A stretch of 64,000 nucleotides of DNA from Paenibacillus sp. Root444D2 (lineage in GTDB: Bacteria; Bacillota; Bacilli; Paenibacillales; NBRC-103111). This document shows, piece by piece, positions 15,305 through 23,293 of the stretch (positions are counted from its first letter, which is position 1; every line of letters begins with the position of its first letter). Where the stretch lies: assembly GCF_001426375.1 (NCBI RefSeq), contig NZ_LMEO01000001.1, forward strand, positions 188,840-252,839, written 5' to 3'. The notes beneath the pieces are model-generated. The model saw only the letters and a program-made list of their open reading frames with translations. It ran no database searches and was not told the origin of the DNA. The position numbers were made by a program, and so were the translations under genes.

Positions 15305-16294
15305 TTACTTCAGGATTTCTTCAATTTTAGCCAATTCTTCTGGCGTAAATGCTAAGTTTTTAAGCGCAGCTACGTTCTCTTCAATTTGAGACACACGACT
15401 AGCACCAATCAACGCTGACGTTACTCGCTCGCCGCGGAGAACCCAAGCTAGTGACATTTGCGCCAAGCTTTGGCCGCGACTGCTCGCTATCTCATTCAGT
15501 TGATTTATTTGAGCAAGTTTCTCTTCCGTAATATCTTTCGTGTTCAGGAATTGACTCTTCCCGCCCGCGCGAGAATCACTTGGCACCCCACTCACGTACT
15601 TGTTCGTCAGCAAGCCTTGAGCAAGCGGACAAAACGCGATGCTGCCTACGCCATACTCATCCAGAACATCCTGCAGGCCATTCTCAATCCAACGATTCAG
15701 CATGCTGTAGGAAGGTTGATGAATCAGCAGCGGTGTACCCAGGCCTTTCAGAATGGTTACCGCTTCCTTCGTTTGCTCTGCTGTATAATTGGATAGCCCT
15801 ATGTATAACGCCTTACCTTGACGAACAATTAAATCCAGGGCAGCCATTGTCTCTTCGAATGGCGTATTCGGATCCGGTCTGTGTGAATAGAAAATATCTA
15901 CGTATTCTAATCCCATTCTTTTCAAACTTTGATCCAAGCTGGATACTAGATATTTCTTGGAGCCCCACTCTCCATAAGGTCCTTCCCACATGTGGTAACC
16001 AGCCTTAGTTGAGATGATCAACTCATCGCGGTACGCGGCCAAGTCACTTTTCAGCACCTTACCAAACATTTCCTCAGCTGACCCTGGTGGCGGCCCGTAG
16101 TTATTAGCCAAATCAAAATGGGTAATCCCTAAATCAAAAGAGCGAAGCAGCATAGCTCTTCCATTCTCATGGAGATCTAATCCACCGAAATTGTGCCACA
16201 ATCCTAATGAAATAGCCGGGAGCTTAAGCCCTGATTTACCTGCACGATTATATTTCATTTCTGCATAACGCGTTGAGCTTGCTTGATAGACCAT
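15305..16294 (-). CDS. Aldo-keto reductase, YghZ/GprA-like
   Basis: This 329-aa AKR protein is an (alpha/beta)8 NADPH-dependent carbonyl reductase. The catalytic tetrad can be seen: Asp in FDLANNYG, Tyr in NNYGPP, Lys in STKAGY and His in YSHRPDP. The MWEGPYGEWGSKKYL segment and overall length match the YghZ group, which reduces L-glyceraldehyde 3-phosphate and methylglyoxal in E. coli. A cofactor-binding motif (GASRVSQIEENVAAL) is near the end. ATG 16294 follows AGGAGGACAAAA. The leader carries two copies of the twin-hairpin repeat right before that ribosome binding site. Its substrate here is inferred from family only. Confidence 0.9.
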   Translation of the reverse strand: MVYQASSTRYAEMKYNRAGKSGLKLPAISLGLWHNFGGLDLHENGRAMLLRSFDLGITHFDLANNYGPPPGSAEEMFGKVLKSDLAAYRDELIISTKAGYHMWEGPYGEWGSKKYLVSSLDQSLKRMGLEYVDIFYSHRPDPNTPFEETMAALDLIVRQGKALYIGLSNYTAEQTKEAVTILKGLGTPLLIHQPSYSMLNRWIENGLQDVLDEYGVGSIAFCPLAQGLLTNKYVSGVPSDSRAGGKSQFLNTKDITEEKLAQINQLNEIASSRGQSLAQMSLAWVLRGERVTSALIGASRVSQIEENVAALKNLAFTPEELAKIEEILK

Positions 16295-16310
16295 TTTTGT
16301 CCTCCTAAAT

Positions 16311-16344
16311 GTTATCGTAGAAAACTTACTTCGTAAGCATCCAC
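16311..16344 (-). repeat. Twin-hairpin leader element, copy 1 (AKR leader)
   Basis: GTTATC-GTA-GAAAAC and CTTAC-TTC-GTAAG lie side by side; the first stem has one mismatch. The element ends four bases from the AGGAGG of the aldo-keto reductase gene. Copy 2 follows with a 38-bp period. Confidence 0.8.
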
Positions 16345-16348
16345 TTGT

Positions 16349-16382
16349 GTTATCGCAGATAACTTACTTCGTAAGTATCCAC
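16349..16382 (-). repeat. Twin-hairpin leader element, copy 2 (AKR leader)
   Basis: The copy contains GTTATC-GCA-GATAAC and CTTAC-TTC-GTAAG, then GTATCCAC. The first stem is perfect and differs from the miaB copy by a paired change. Confidence 0.8.
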
Positions 16383-16516
16383 CAAAGTTTCACCAGTAAC
16401 TGGCTTCTTAAGTACTAGTATAGGTTAACTGAAGCAACAAAAAAAGAACTGAAAAAAACGTGTCTTACTTACCTCGAGGTTAGTCATGCATTTATTTTAC
16501 CTACAATCAGAAATAA

Positions 16517-16542
16517 AACTGCCGAATCTCTTCGACAGTTTG
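16517..16542 (-). terminator. Terminator after Cys-rich mini-protein gene
   Basis: On the minus strand AAACTGTCGAA and TTCGGCAGTTT form an 11-bp stem with a GAGA loop, followed by TATTT. Confidence 0.75.
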
Positions 16543-16549
16543 TTCAAAT

Positions 16550-16777
16550 TTATTTACATTTGCCACAACCACAATGACATTTACGTTTTGATTTGTCAGC
16601 CATTTTTCCTTTTGATTTTACTGTGGACTTTGCACTTCCGCGTAATCCAGCACACCGCAGACAATCCGCAATACATTGATTGCGCCCAACTACAAATAAT
16701 CGCGTACACACATTACGACAAAACCTACCACAGTTCGGTACAGCGAGAGCATTCCCCAGATAAACACCTTTAGGCAT
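16550..16777 (-). CDS. Cys-rich small basic protein, unknown
   Basis: This 75-aa protein has a dense set of cysteines: NCGRFCRNVC near residues 16-25, NQCIADCLRC near 33-42, and a C-terminal KCHCGCGKCK. It is also rich in Lys and Arg. The spaced CxxxCxxxC, CxxxCxxC and CxCxCxxC patterns suggest metal binding or heavy disulfide or thioether cross-linking. I do not recognise a family. ATG 16777 has AAAGGTGG as a plausible ribosome binding site, and a terminator follows. A spore-coat protein is one option; a metallothionein-like role is another. Confidence 0.6.
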   Translation of the reverse strand: MPKGVYLGNALAVPNCGRFCRNVCTRLFVVGRNQCIADCLRCAGLRGSAKSTVKSKGKMADKSKRKCHCGCGKCK

Positions 16778-16860
16778 ACCTAAACACCACCTTTTCAATT
16801 GGTGCTATATGGTATTCCAACTAGCGAACTATCGCTTGTACGATTACCCCCATCTTCATG

Positions 16861-17889
16861 CTATTTGAGCAAAGTAAGCACAAGCTCCGAGCCATTCATT
16901 TGCAGCCACTTCGTTTTGTCAAACGTGTTATGAATAATATCAACGAGTACGCCTTGAGCATCCACACCATCCAAGTATCTCCCCAAAAAATGGATAAATA
17001 CATCTAACCGTCGAAGCTCGATCAGAAGAGGCAGCAGCGCAATTTCTTCCTCTCCTAAATCAATCGATTGGCCATACCCCTGATAAAAGGCAGTACAATT
17101 ACGTCGCAGTTCTTCTGCAGGTAGAGTGGGATCGATAAGATCTGATAAGCAGACAGCCAGCTCCATCACTCGAACATCTCTAGTTACGAACTCAAAATCA
17201 AGTACGGCCGTAATTTGTCCATCGGCATTAACCAGCATATTAGATCCATTAATATCACCATGAACGAGTTGATGTGGAAGCTTTCTTAGATCAGGAATAG
17301 CCTTATAAAAAGCAGTAAAACGTCCAAATATATAGGAAAGCTCATCGCTCTGCATCCTGAATGGTTCTGGTGGATGAAGACAGAACTTTTGAATCGCATC
17401 TGGCGTGCAGCGAGGATGGATATGTTCAATTTCATAATAAGGTGGGTAGACAGGTTCAAGCTCCATGGAAATCGCAGCCAGAGCAGATGACAGGTTTCCG
17501 ACAGCTTCTCCGAATTGCAGCAGTTGCTGCGTATTCCCCCAAGTGGGGTTGCAGCCATCTGTATACGTAAATAAGGCAGCCAGTTTGCCTTCCCTAGCGT
17601 CTAATCGGACAACAGTCCCCCCAGTTGGGAGCTCCACTGGCACAGGTACACGAAATGGAAGTTTATCTTTTTCTTTATCTAAAGCCAATAGAACACTATG
17701 CTCGAACATAATTTTGTCCATGTCACGATGAGTTTCGTACAATCGAAGAACATAAGAAGTACCTTCCACCTCTACGAACCGAGTTGTATTATTCATACCT
17801 CCCGCGCCAACACGCATGGACCATGTTTGAGTAGGAAACCAGTAGGTTGGCAGTGAGGTTAATTGCTCCTCTTGATCTTTGACACGCAT
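16861..17889 (-). CDS. APH-family phosphotransferase (kinase-like)
   Basis: This 342-aa protein has the aminoglycoside/choline kinase-like fold: a glycine-poor N-lobe, then the catalytic loop HGDINGSNML (about residue 210) and the metal-binding LDFEF (about 230), with the conserved VMELAVCLSDL after it. Such proteins phosphorylate small molecules such as homoserine, choline or spore-related substrates; drug resistance should not be assumed. ATG 17889 follows GAGGA by eight bases; TTG 17904 is an alternative. It lies 24 bp downstream of an acidic protein gene on the same strand, so both are probably in one operon. Confidence 0.88.
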   Translation of the reverse strand: MRVKDQEEQLTSLPTYWFPTQTWSMRVGAGGMNNTTRFVEVEGTSYVLRLYETHRDMDKIMFEHSVLLALDKEKDKLPFRVPVPVELPTGGTVVRLDAREGKLAALFTYTDGCNPTWGNTQQLLQFGEAVGNLSSALAAISMELEPVYPPYYEIEHIHPRCTPDAIQKFCLHPPEPFRMQSDELSYIFGRFTAFYKAIPDLRKLPHQLVHGDINGSNMLVNADGQITAVLDFEFVTRDVRVMELAVCLSDLIDPTLPAEELRRNCTAFYQGYGQSIDLGEEEIALLPLLIELRRLDVFIHFLGRYLDGVDAQGVLVDIIHNTFDKTKWLQMNGSELVLTLLK

Positions 17890-17913
17890 AATTGCATTCC
17901 TCAACTCCTCTTC

Positions 17914-18420
17914 TTAAACCTGATTGTCACCTTCTACCGCAAATTCAAAATCCTCTACGTCATAAGCTTCGACTGGAATCCCCGCTTGAACCATACGTTC
18001 AATGAAATCTAACTGATCAGTTAACAGAGCAGCCTGTTCTTTGATGGCGGTCAGAATTAATTCGGTTTCAATGGGGTCGAAATTGTCCCCATACTCCTCA
18101 TTGTCAATCGCATAAACAACCACCAAGGTGACATGCTCATTTATTGGTAAAGGAGGGCTTTTCCGCCAAGGAACAGTTAATGCTTTTTCAATTTTTTTCT
18201 TATTAAAAGATTCCTCGAAGAAAGCAATCAGCTCACCAATCATTTGCTTCACGAAGCCATCGTCTTCTTCCTCTAACATGATTGGCTCACTGCCTGTCTG
18301 AAGCTCGTATAACTCCTGAATGCTGGTATAAGGTATCACATAAGTAACAGGCTGTTCTGGCAGCATTAACTGACCATGCACAGCTAGCATAACGGCTTCG
18401 ATTATAAAAGTTTTGCTCAT
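17914..18420 (-). CDS. Acidic protein of unknown function
   Basis: This 168-aa, strongly acidic protein (LEEEDDGF, PIETELILTAIKEQ, VEAYDVEDFEFAVEGDN) has no signal peptide or membrane segment. I do not recognise a domain. AAGGGGAGAA precedes the ATG, and the gene lies just upstream of the APH-family kinase gene, which suggests joint expression. The central WRKSPPLPINEHVTLVVVYAIDNEEYG may form a small alpha/beta core. Confidence 0.7.
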   Translation of the reverse strand: MSKTFIIEAVMLAVHGQLMLPEQPVTYVIPYTSIQELYELQTGSEPIMLEEEDDGFVKQMIGELIAFFEESFNKKKIEKALTVPWRKSPPLPINEHVTLVVVYAIDNEEYGDNFDPIETELILTAIKEQAALLTDQLDFIERMVQAGIPVEAYDVEDFEFAVEGDNQV

Positions 18421-18511
18421 CTTGTTCTCCCCTTTCTCTCTAACCTTGTAGAAGCATTATTTCGCTAAGAAGCTGAGGAATCCTCTTTTCAATACCTTCT
18501 CAACCAAACAA

Positions 18512-18557
18512 AACCGTCAGTTCCTATGATCGAGGAGACCACATCGAACTAACGGTT
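18512..18557 (-). terminator. Terminator after YkuK-like gene
   Basis: AACCGTTAGTTC and GAACTGACGGTT pair on the minus strand around a 22-base loop, followed by TTGTTT. Confidence 0.65.
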
Positions 18558-18567
18558 TCTATAACTC

Positions 18568-19161
18568 TTATAGGATGCCATCGATGACCTCATGATTCTC
18601 ATAAATTGGCTGATACGGCTTCTTCGAAAAACGGTTGGCATAAGCCGAAGCTACATAACAATCCGGTTTAATAACAGGAACCATGCCGACGGATTCCACT
18701 CTCCTTACCATCTCTTGGACGAATTTAGCCGTCCGGTTCTTATTCTCATCGTCACCTGCATCAATATGAATAAACATATCAAAGGAAGCACCCTGATATA
18801 GATGTGGAAGAATGATGTTTTCCATATCCTGTCGCTTAGACTCATCAAAATACATCGCAATCTCTTCACTCAGAGCAGTTTCCATCGAAAGCTTTTCTCT
18901 AATCGAATGTAGGGCCCGATGAACGATGACTTGACGATAACACGCCCACGCTCCTTTTCCTAACCGCTGGATAACTACACCAGTAATGAATTTCGTATGA
19001 CCTTGATGTACCTGACAATCCGTACCAATAATAAATTTGTAGGTTGCTACGGGGTCGTGACGCATGAAATGGAGAATACGCTCGTGTACGGTATCTAGGT
19101 TTAGTCCTCTTTCCGTTGTGTTCCGAAATTCCAGTGGATGGGTCGTCGTCAAAGGTTTCAA
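18568..19161 (-). CDS. ykuK: YkuK family protein (DUF458, RNase H-like)
   Basis: This protein matches the YkuK family, which has a predicted RNase H-like fold and is of unknown role: FIIGTDCQVHQGHTKFITGVV, then LSMETALSEEIAMYF, FDMFIHIDAGDDENKNRT, and VKPDCYVASAYANRFSKKP-like ending. The conserved acidic residues (Asp in GTDCQ, Asp in HIDAGDD) agree with a metal site. The start is uncertain: TTG 19161, after AAAGGAAG, gives 197 aa and is preferred; longer in-frame starts lack a ribosome binding site. Confidence 0.85.
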   Translation of the reverse strand: MKPLTTTHPLEFRNTTERGLNLDTVHERILHFMRHDPVATYKFIIGTDCQVHQGHTKFITGVVIQRLGKGAWACYRQVIVHRALHSIREKLSMETALSEEIAMYFDESKRQDMENIILPHLYQGASFDMFIHIDAGDDENKNRTAKFVQEMVRRVESVGMVPVIKPDCYVASAYANRFSKKPYQPIYENHEVIDGIL

Positions 19162-19267
19162 AGATAAGGTTCTTCCTTTCTTCTTAGAATGAGGAAGAAG
19201 CGGATGCTGAAGCTGCATCCGCCCCTATCTATAGTATATGGCAAAGTTCCTCTGATCGAACCATCAC

Positions 19268-20221
19268 TTATCGTAAAACATGGCCGCCGTACAAAAATCG
19301 ATTTTCCCATTGCTTTCCAGCGATCGTATCCATACGAACACCGCCGGATTCGATCGAATACGTATGCAGCATATCCCCATTTCCTAAATATAGTCCAACA
19401 TGCGTGATCGGTTCTGTAAGAACGTTCATGTTATCATAATCTGTTGCTTTACTTCCTTTGTAGCTGCTGAAGAACATCAGATCTCCACGTTTCAAACTTG
19501 TCCAGTCCTTACTAACAGGACCTAACGATTTAACATAGTTGCCTTGTGCTTGTGAATCGCTAGGTACGGAAAATCGTAAAGCATCCCAGAACATCGTTTG
19601 AATGAAATCCGAGCAATCGAAGGTCGTGGTATCGTTGCGTTCCGAACCAAATTCATAAGGAGTGCCTAAGTAAACTTTGCCAGCTGCAATAACGGCTTCA
19701 ATTTCTTCGGCGAGAGGTAGATTGGGTTTGATGACGGAGAAATCAGTGCTTATGTATTTACTATTTGTGCTTATATAACCGCTAATTCCATTGGCATCTT
19801 GGATTTGGTACCAACTATCGTTGACTTTTTCTTTAACGAGGACGTCTTCCCCTTTACTAAGCATCCGAATTACCTTAGAGCCGGGATCAGAAGATGGAAG
19901 TGTGCGAAAGTTTACGCCATAAATGATTTCTGCATTGCTAATTATTTTTATGTATTTGCTATTCGTCGAAACATAACCGCTTACACCCTGCGCATCCTTG
20001 ATTTTATACCAATTCGTCGTTACATAGTCGGTGACAGTGACAATTTCGTTTGTTTTCAATAACCGTATAACATTACTTGAAGTACTAGCTTGATCTCTGA
20101 AACTTACGCCCGAAACAATTTGGGCCTTCGTCGTTATCCCCTCATCTGCCTGAATAGCTGCCGGGACTACAAAAGTAAGCGCTAAAACTAGCATACCAAG
20201 GACCATCGTCCATTTTCTCAT
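19268..20221 (-). CDS. Secreted SH3-SH3-NlpC/P60 cell-wall endopeptidase
   Basis: This 317-aa exported hydrolase has a signal peptide at 1-25 (ending IQA-DE), two bacterial SH3 (SH3b) wall-binding repeats at about 33-93 and 97-157, both ending SGYxSTNSKYI, and an NlpC/P60 catalytic domain at about 172-317. The triad is Cys203 (FDCSDF), His274 (THVGLYLG) and His286 (MLHTYS). It should cut stem peptides of peptidoglycan. ATG 20221 follows GGAGG by seven bases. A GEMM-I c-di-GMP riboswitch with a terminator lies in its leader, so expression probably follows c-di-GMP levels. Confidence 0.93.
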   Translation of the reverse strand: MRKWTMVLGMLVLALTFVVPAAIQADEGITTKAQIVSGVSFRDQASTSSNVIRLLKTNEIVTVTDYVTTNWYKIKDAQGVSGYVSTNSKYIKIISNAEIIYGVNFRTLPSSDPGSKVIRMLSKGEDVLVKEKVNDSWYQIQDANGISGYISTNSKYISTDFSVIKPNLPLAEEIEAVIAAGKVYLGTPYEFGSERNDTTTFDCSDFIQTMFWDALRFSVPSDSQAQGNYVKSLGPVSKDWTSLKRGDLMFFSSYKGSKATDYDNMNVLTEPITHVGLYLGNGDMLHTYSIESGGVRMDTIAGKQWENRFLYGGHVLR

Positions 20222-20323
20222 CGTCATACCTCCATAGGTTGATATCACTCTAGCTGTATTTGAGTTACGTAAAACCGAACTGACGAAATGGATAATTTGA
20301 ACCTGACACCTCCTCTTCATCGT

Positions 20324-20360
20324 AAAAAGGATGACCCGTTTGCCTCAACTGGGTCATCCT
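20324..20360 (-). terminator. Terminator of the GEMM-I riboswitch
   Basis: GGATGACCC and GGGTCATCC form a perfect 9-bp stem on the minus strand, followed by TTTTTA. It lies between the aptamer and the NlpC/P60 start codon. Confidence 0.88.
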
Positions 20361-20387
20361 CTTCTTGTAGAAGGGTCCCATCGCATT

Positions 20388-20468
20388 CGACAGCTGGCTG
20401 GCACTCTGCTTTAGGCACGAGAGCCCCTTTAGCTTTGCGTCCCAAGCTTTCGCTCGGTTTGCCATTCC
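20388..20468 (-). ncRNA. Cyclic di-GMP-I (GEMM-I) riboswitch
   Basis: On the minus strand the conserved GEMM-I blocks occur in order: GGCAAACC (20457-20464), a hairpin capped by GAAA (GAGC-GAAA-GCTT), GGGACGCAAAGC with the tetraloop receptor, GGGGCTC, a variable P3 arm, and GCCAGCCAGCTG. The aptamer is followed by a terminator and then the SH3-NlpC/P60 gene. Confidence 0.92.
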
Positions 20469-20500
20469 GTTGTGATGTTAATTTTTTCATTCGCATCCTT

Positions 20501-20506
20501 ATTATA
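20501..20506 (-). promoter_or_regulatory. Candidate -10 box for the riboswitch transcript
   Basis: A perfect TATAAT on the minus strand lies about 35 bases upstream of the GEMM-I aptamer. No good -35 is visible at the expected distance. Confidence 0.4.
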
Positions 20507-20591
20507 GTTTGAGGGGGCCTTCACGAATATAGGCGAAAGGTTGCGTTTGTTGTCGAAATCATAGTGGCTGCGTACCTATTGACGCTATGGT

Positions 20592-20885
20592 TTATTTTTC
20601 CGGTTTACGGACTTCCGGTTTTCGTGTAAGAGGCCAAAACACTTGCAAATTAGGGTCATTTTTCAACTTCACATTGCAGAGCTTCATTTCCCCTTCCTCA
20701 AGCTCAGTCACATGCCAAGCATCCGTCTCCATTCCCCCAATGTTGTGTAGAAAAGCAGGAAACTGCTGCTCAGCCGTTTCTAAATCCGGCCAAAATTTAA
20801 CGCCATAATAGGCTAAACCGTAGTGATTGACTTGTGTACATGTGAAAATCTGTTGCGATGTTTTGTGCTGCAGTACATAGGGCAT
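20592..20885 (-). CDS. Hypothetical protein, 97 aa
   Basis: This small soluble protein with no signal peptide or membrane segment starts MPYVLQHKTSQQIFTCTQ and has a Trp/Tyr-rich middle (NHYGLAYYGVKFWPDLETAEQQF). I recognise no family. CGGAGG eight bases before the ATG supports expression. It lies downstream of the ferredoxin oxidoreductase operon but is separated from it by a strong terminator. Confidence 0.7.
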   Translation of the reverse strand: MPYVLQHKTSQQIFTCTQVNHYGLAYYGVKFWPDLETAEQQFPAFLHNIGGMETDAWHVTELEEGEMKLCNVKLKNDPNLQVFWPLTRKPEVRKPEK

Positions 20886-20901
20886 CTTTCATTCCTCCGA
20901 T

Positions 20902-20937
20902 AAAAAGGCACGTTCACCATCATGGTGAATGTGCCTT
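20902..20937 (-). terminator. Terminator after fused OFOR operon
   Basis: A 16-bp stem, AAGGCACATTCACCAT paired with ATGGTGAACGTGCCTT (one wobble pair), is followed by TTTTTA on the minus strand. Confidence 0.92.
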
Positions 20938-20955
20938 CATTTTTATGATGACGAC

Positions 20956-23259
20956 TTATAAATAAGCATTCTCATGCTTCGCTTTTAACATATTCCAACG
21001 GCGTTCAACTTCCGTCTCGAACGACTTCAGGGAACCTTCATATTCAGGCTTCGTCATATGCTTCGTTTTCCCCATCGTCTTGAGCCAATCCGACAGTGGA
21101 ATCTTCTTGCTCTTATCCTCCGGATTATACGTGATGGACGTAACCCCGTGCTCTACTTCATAGAGCGGGAAGAAGCAGGAATCTACCGCAGCTCCGACGA
21201 TATTGGAGCCTTCCTGGTCATCCGACAACCAGTTGAGTGGACAGGCAATGAGGATTTTCCCATATACCAATCCTTCATTTTGGGCGTACCATTGTGCTTT
21301 CGCGGCTTTCTTTACAAGATCCTGCGGATACGCTTCCGACCCCGTAAATACATACGGAATATGGGTAGCAGCCATAATTTGCGCTGTATCCTTGTGATGG
21401 AACACTTTACCACCCTGATGCTTCCCAACGTTCGAAGTCGATGTGCGATGACCCATTGGCGTCGAATAAGACAACTGCGCACCTGTATTCATGTATCCCT
21501 CGTTATCGTACTCGAGGATAATCATTTTATGATTGCGCAAAGCCGCTCCGATCGCCGGTCCCATGCCGATATCCATCCCGCCGTCACCAGTAATCATCAC
21601 GAAGGTGAAATCGTCCTTCAAACCCAAATGGTCTAGCTCGCCACGTCGCTTGCGCTCCCAGAACATCTCCACAACCCCTGAGAGGGTCGCTGCGCCGTTC
21701 TGGAACAGATTATGAATATACGTCGCTTTGTGCGCCGAATACGGATAACCTGTCGTTACAACCATGGCACAGCCTGTATGGAAGATCGAGACAATATCAC
21801 CTTCAATCCCCTTGAAAAACAACTCCAAGCCAGAGAAAATGCCGCAGCCTGGACATGCGCCATGCCCCGGCGCAATACGCTTTGGTTTCTTCGTCAATGC
21901 ACGTAAAGGCGGGATACGTACATTCAGCTTGCCCGTGTTCTCATCCGGTGTTACCGTGATGAGTCCCGTCTTCAAATCCTCATACTTCATCGGCGTCAAC
22001 ACCCGCTTCGGCGCTTTTGAAGGATCACCTGGCGTGTGGCCATAGTAATCGAAGGGAACCTCAACCTTGCCGCTTTGTACAGCGTCAATGGCAAATTGGA
22101 ACAAATTATGCCCGTCTTCGGCATAAAAGTCCTTGCCACCTAAGCCGTAGATTCGGCTTATGACAAGCGTATCTCTGTTCCCGTGTGTGAACAGCGCCGC
22201 TTTAATTTCGTTGACCATATTGCCGCCATGGCCGCCATAGGAATCCGCGCGATCGCCAACGGTGATCGCCTTCACATGCTGCAAAGCTTCAGCGATCTGC
22301 TTTGCTGGGAATGGACGGATGATATTCGGCGCGATCGATCCGGCCTTTATGCCCTTCTCGCGGAGCTGGTCGACGACGTCTTTGATGATTTCGGAAGCCG
22401 AATTCATCAAGAACACGGCGACTTCCGCGTCCTCCATCCGATATAGCTCAAGAATCGGATAATCACGGCCTGTCAACTCAGCATATTCCTGCCGAATACG
22501 GTCATAAACACCTTCAGCGTTATACATGGCCATGGACTGCTGGTAGCAGTTATTAATATAATCCGGCTCATTCATATAAGGACCTACGGTAATCGGATTA
22601 TTACGATCTAGCGTATCTGGGAAGCCCTGTGGCTTCTCACCGACGAAAGCATGCACATCCTCACGATGCGCGAACGTTTGTACTCTACGTTTTTGGTGGG
22701 ACGTGAAATAACCGTCCGAAGCAACCAATACTGGCAATCGAACTTCTGGATCTTCAGCCAGCTTTAAAGCTATGATATTCATGTCATAGACTGCTTGAGG
22801 GTCGCGACACATCACAATCGGCCATCCCGTATTTAAAGCATAGTACAAGTCAGAGTGATCCCCATGAATATTCAGCGGTCCGGATACGGAGCGGCATACC
22901 AAGTTCATCACCATGGGAAAGCGTGTCCCGGATTGTACCGGCATTTGTTCCAACATATACAAATAACCGTTGGCACTTGTCGCGTTAAATACGCGGCCGC
23001 CAGCAGTTGAAGCGCCATAACATATGCCTGCCGAACCATGTTCACCGTCTGCTGGAATGAGCACGATGTCATGCTGTCCGTTGGACTTCATAAGATCTAG
23101 AAATTGGGCAACCTCCGTAGATGGAGATATCGGAAAATATCCCATAACATGATAATTAATTTGATGAGCCGCATATGCCGCCATCTCGTTACCTGATTCA
23201 TACACGATGCGCTGTTCGACCTTGGCTTGCCCTAATTCCTTCTTGATATCAATGGACAT
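20956..23259 (-). CDS. 2-oxoacid (pyruvate-type):ferredoxin oxidoreductase, fused alpha-beta subunits
   Basis: This 767-aa protein joins two subunits that are usually separate. Residues about 1-420 are the alpha (pyrimidine-binding) part: GYFPISPSTEVAQF, PADGEHGSAGICYGAS and the VGDRADSYGGHGG region. Residues about 450-767 are the beta (thiamine pyrophosphate-binding) part: HGACPGCGIFSGLEL, GDGGMDIGMG and EYDNEGYMNTG. Cys residues in ACPGC and the later HTGCAM can hold a [4Fe-4S] cluster. It should oxidise a 2-oxoacid plus CoA to acyl-CoA, CO2 and reduced ferredoxin. It lies 34 bp after the gamma-delta gene. Pyruvate is the probable substrate from the subunit type, but is not proven. Confidence 0.88.
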   Translation of the reverse strand: MSIDIKKELGQAKVEQRIVYESGNEMAAYAAHQINYHVMGYFPISPSTEVAQFLDLMKSNGQHDIVLIPADGEHGSAGICYGASTAGGRVFNATSANGYLYMLEQMPVQSGTRFPMVMNLVCRSVSGPLNIHGDHSDLYYALNTGWPIVMCRDPQAVYDMNIIALKLAEDPEVRLPVLVASDGYFTSHQKRRVQTFAHREDVHAFVGEKPQGFPDTLDRNNPITVGPYMNEPDYINNCYQQSMAMYNAEGVYDRIRQEYAELTGRDYPILELYRMEDAEVAVFLMNSASEIIKDVVDQLREKGIKAGSIAPNIIRPFPAKQIAEALQHVKAITVGDRADSYGGHGGNMVNEIKAALFTHGNRDTLVISRIYGLGGKDFYAEDGHNLFQFAIDAVQSGKVEVPFDYYGHTPGDPSKAPKRVLTPMKYEDLKTGLITVTPDENTGKLNVRIPPLRALTKKPKRIAPGHGACPGCGIFSGLELFFKGIEGDIVSIFHTGCAMVVTTGYPYSAHKATYIHNLFQNGAATLSGVVEMFWERKRRGELDHLGLKDDFTFVMITGDGGMDIGMGPAIGAALRNHKMIILEYDNEGYMNTGAQLSYSTPMGHRTSTSNVGKHQGGKVFHHKDTAQIMAATHIPYVFTGSEAYPQDLVKKAAKAQWYAQNEGLVYGKILIACPLNWLSDDQEGSNIVGAAVDSCFFPLYEVEHGVTSITYNPEDKSKKIPLSDWLKTMGKTKHMTKPEYEGSLKSFETEVERRWNMLKAKHENAYL

Positions 23260-23293
23260 GCGAGTAGTTCCACCCTTCTCCCATAAATACTCT

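Noticed and set aside
20265-20465. Open frame of 66 aa on the minus strand
   Set aside because: It coincides with the GEMM-I aptamer and its terminator; the start lies inside the conserved GGCAAACC block. The sequence is RNA, not coding.
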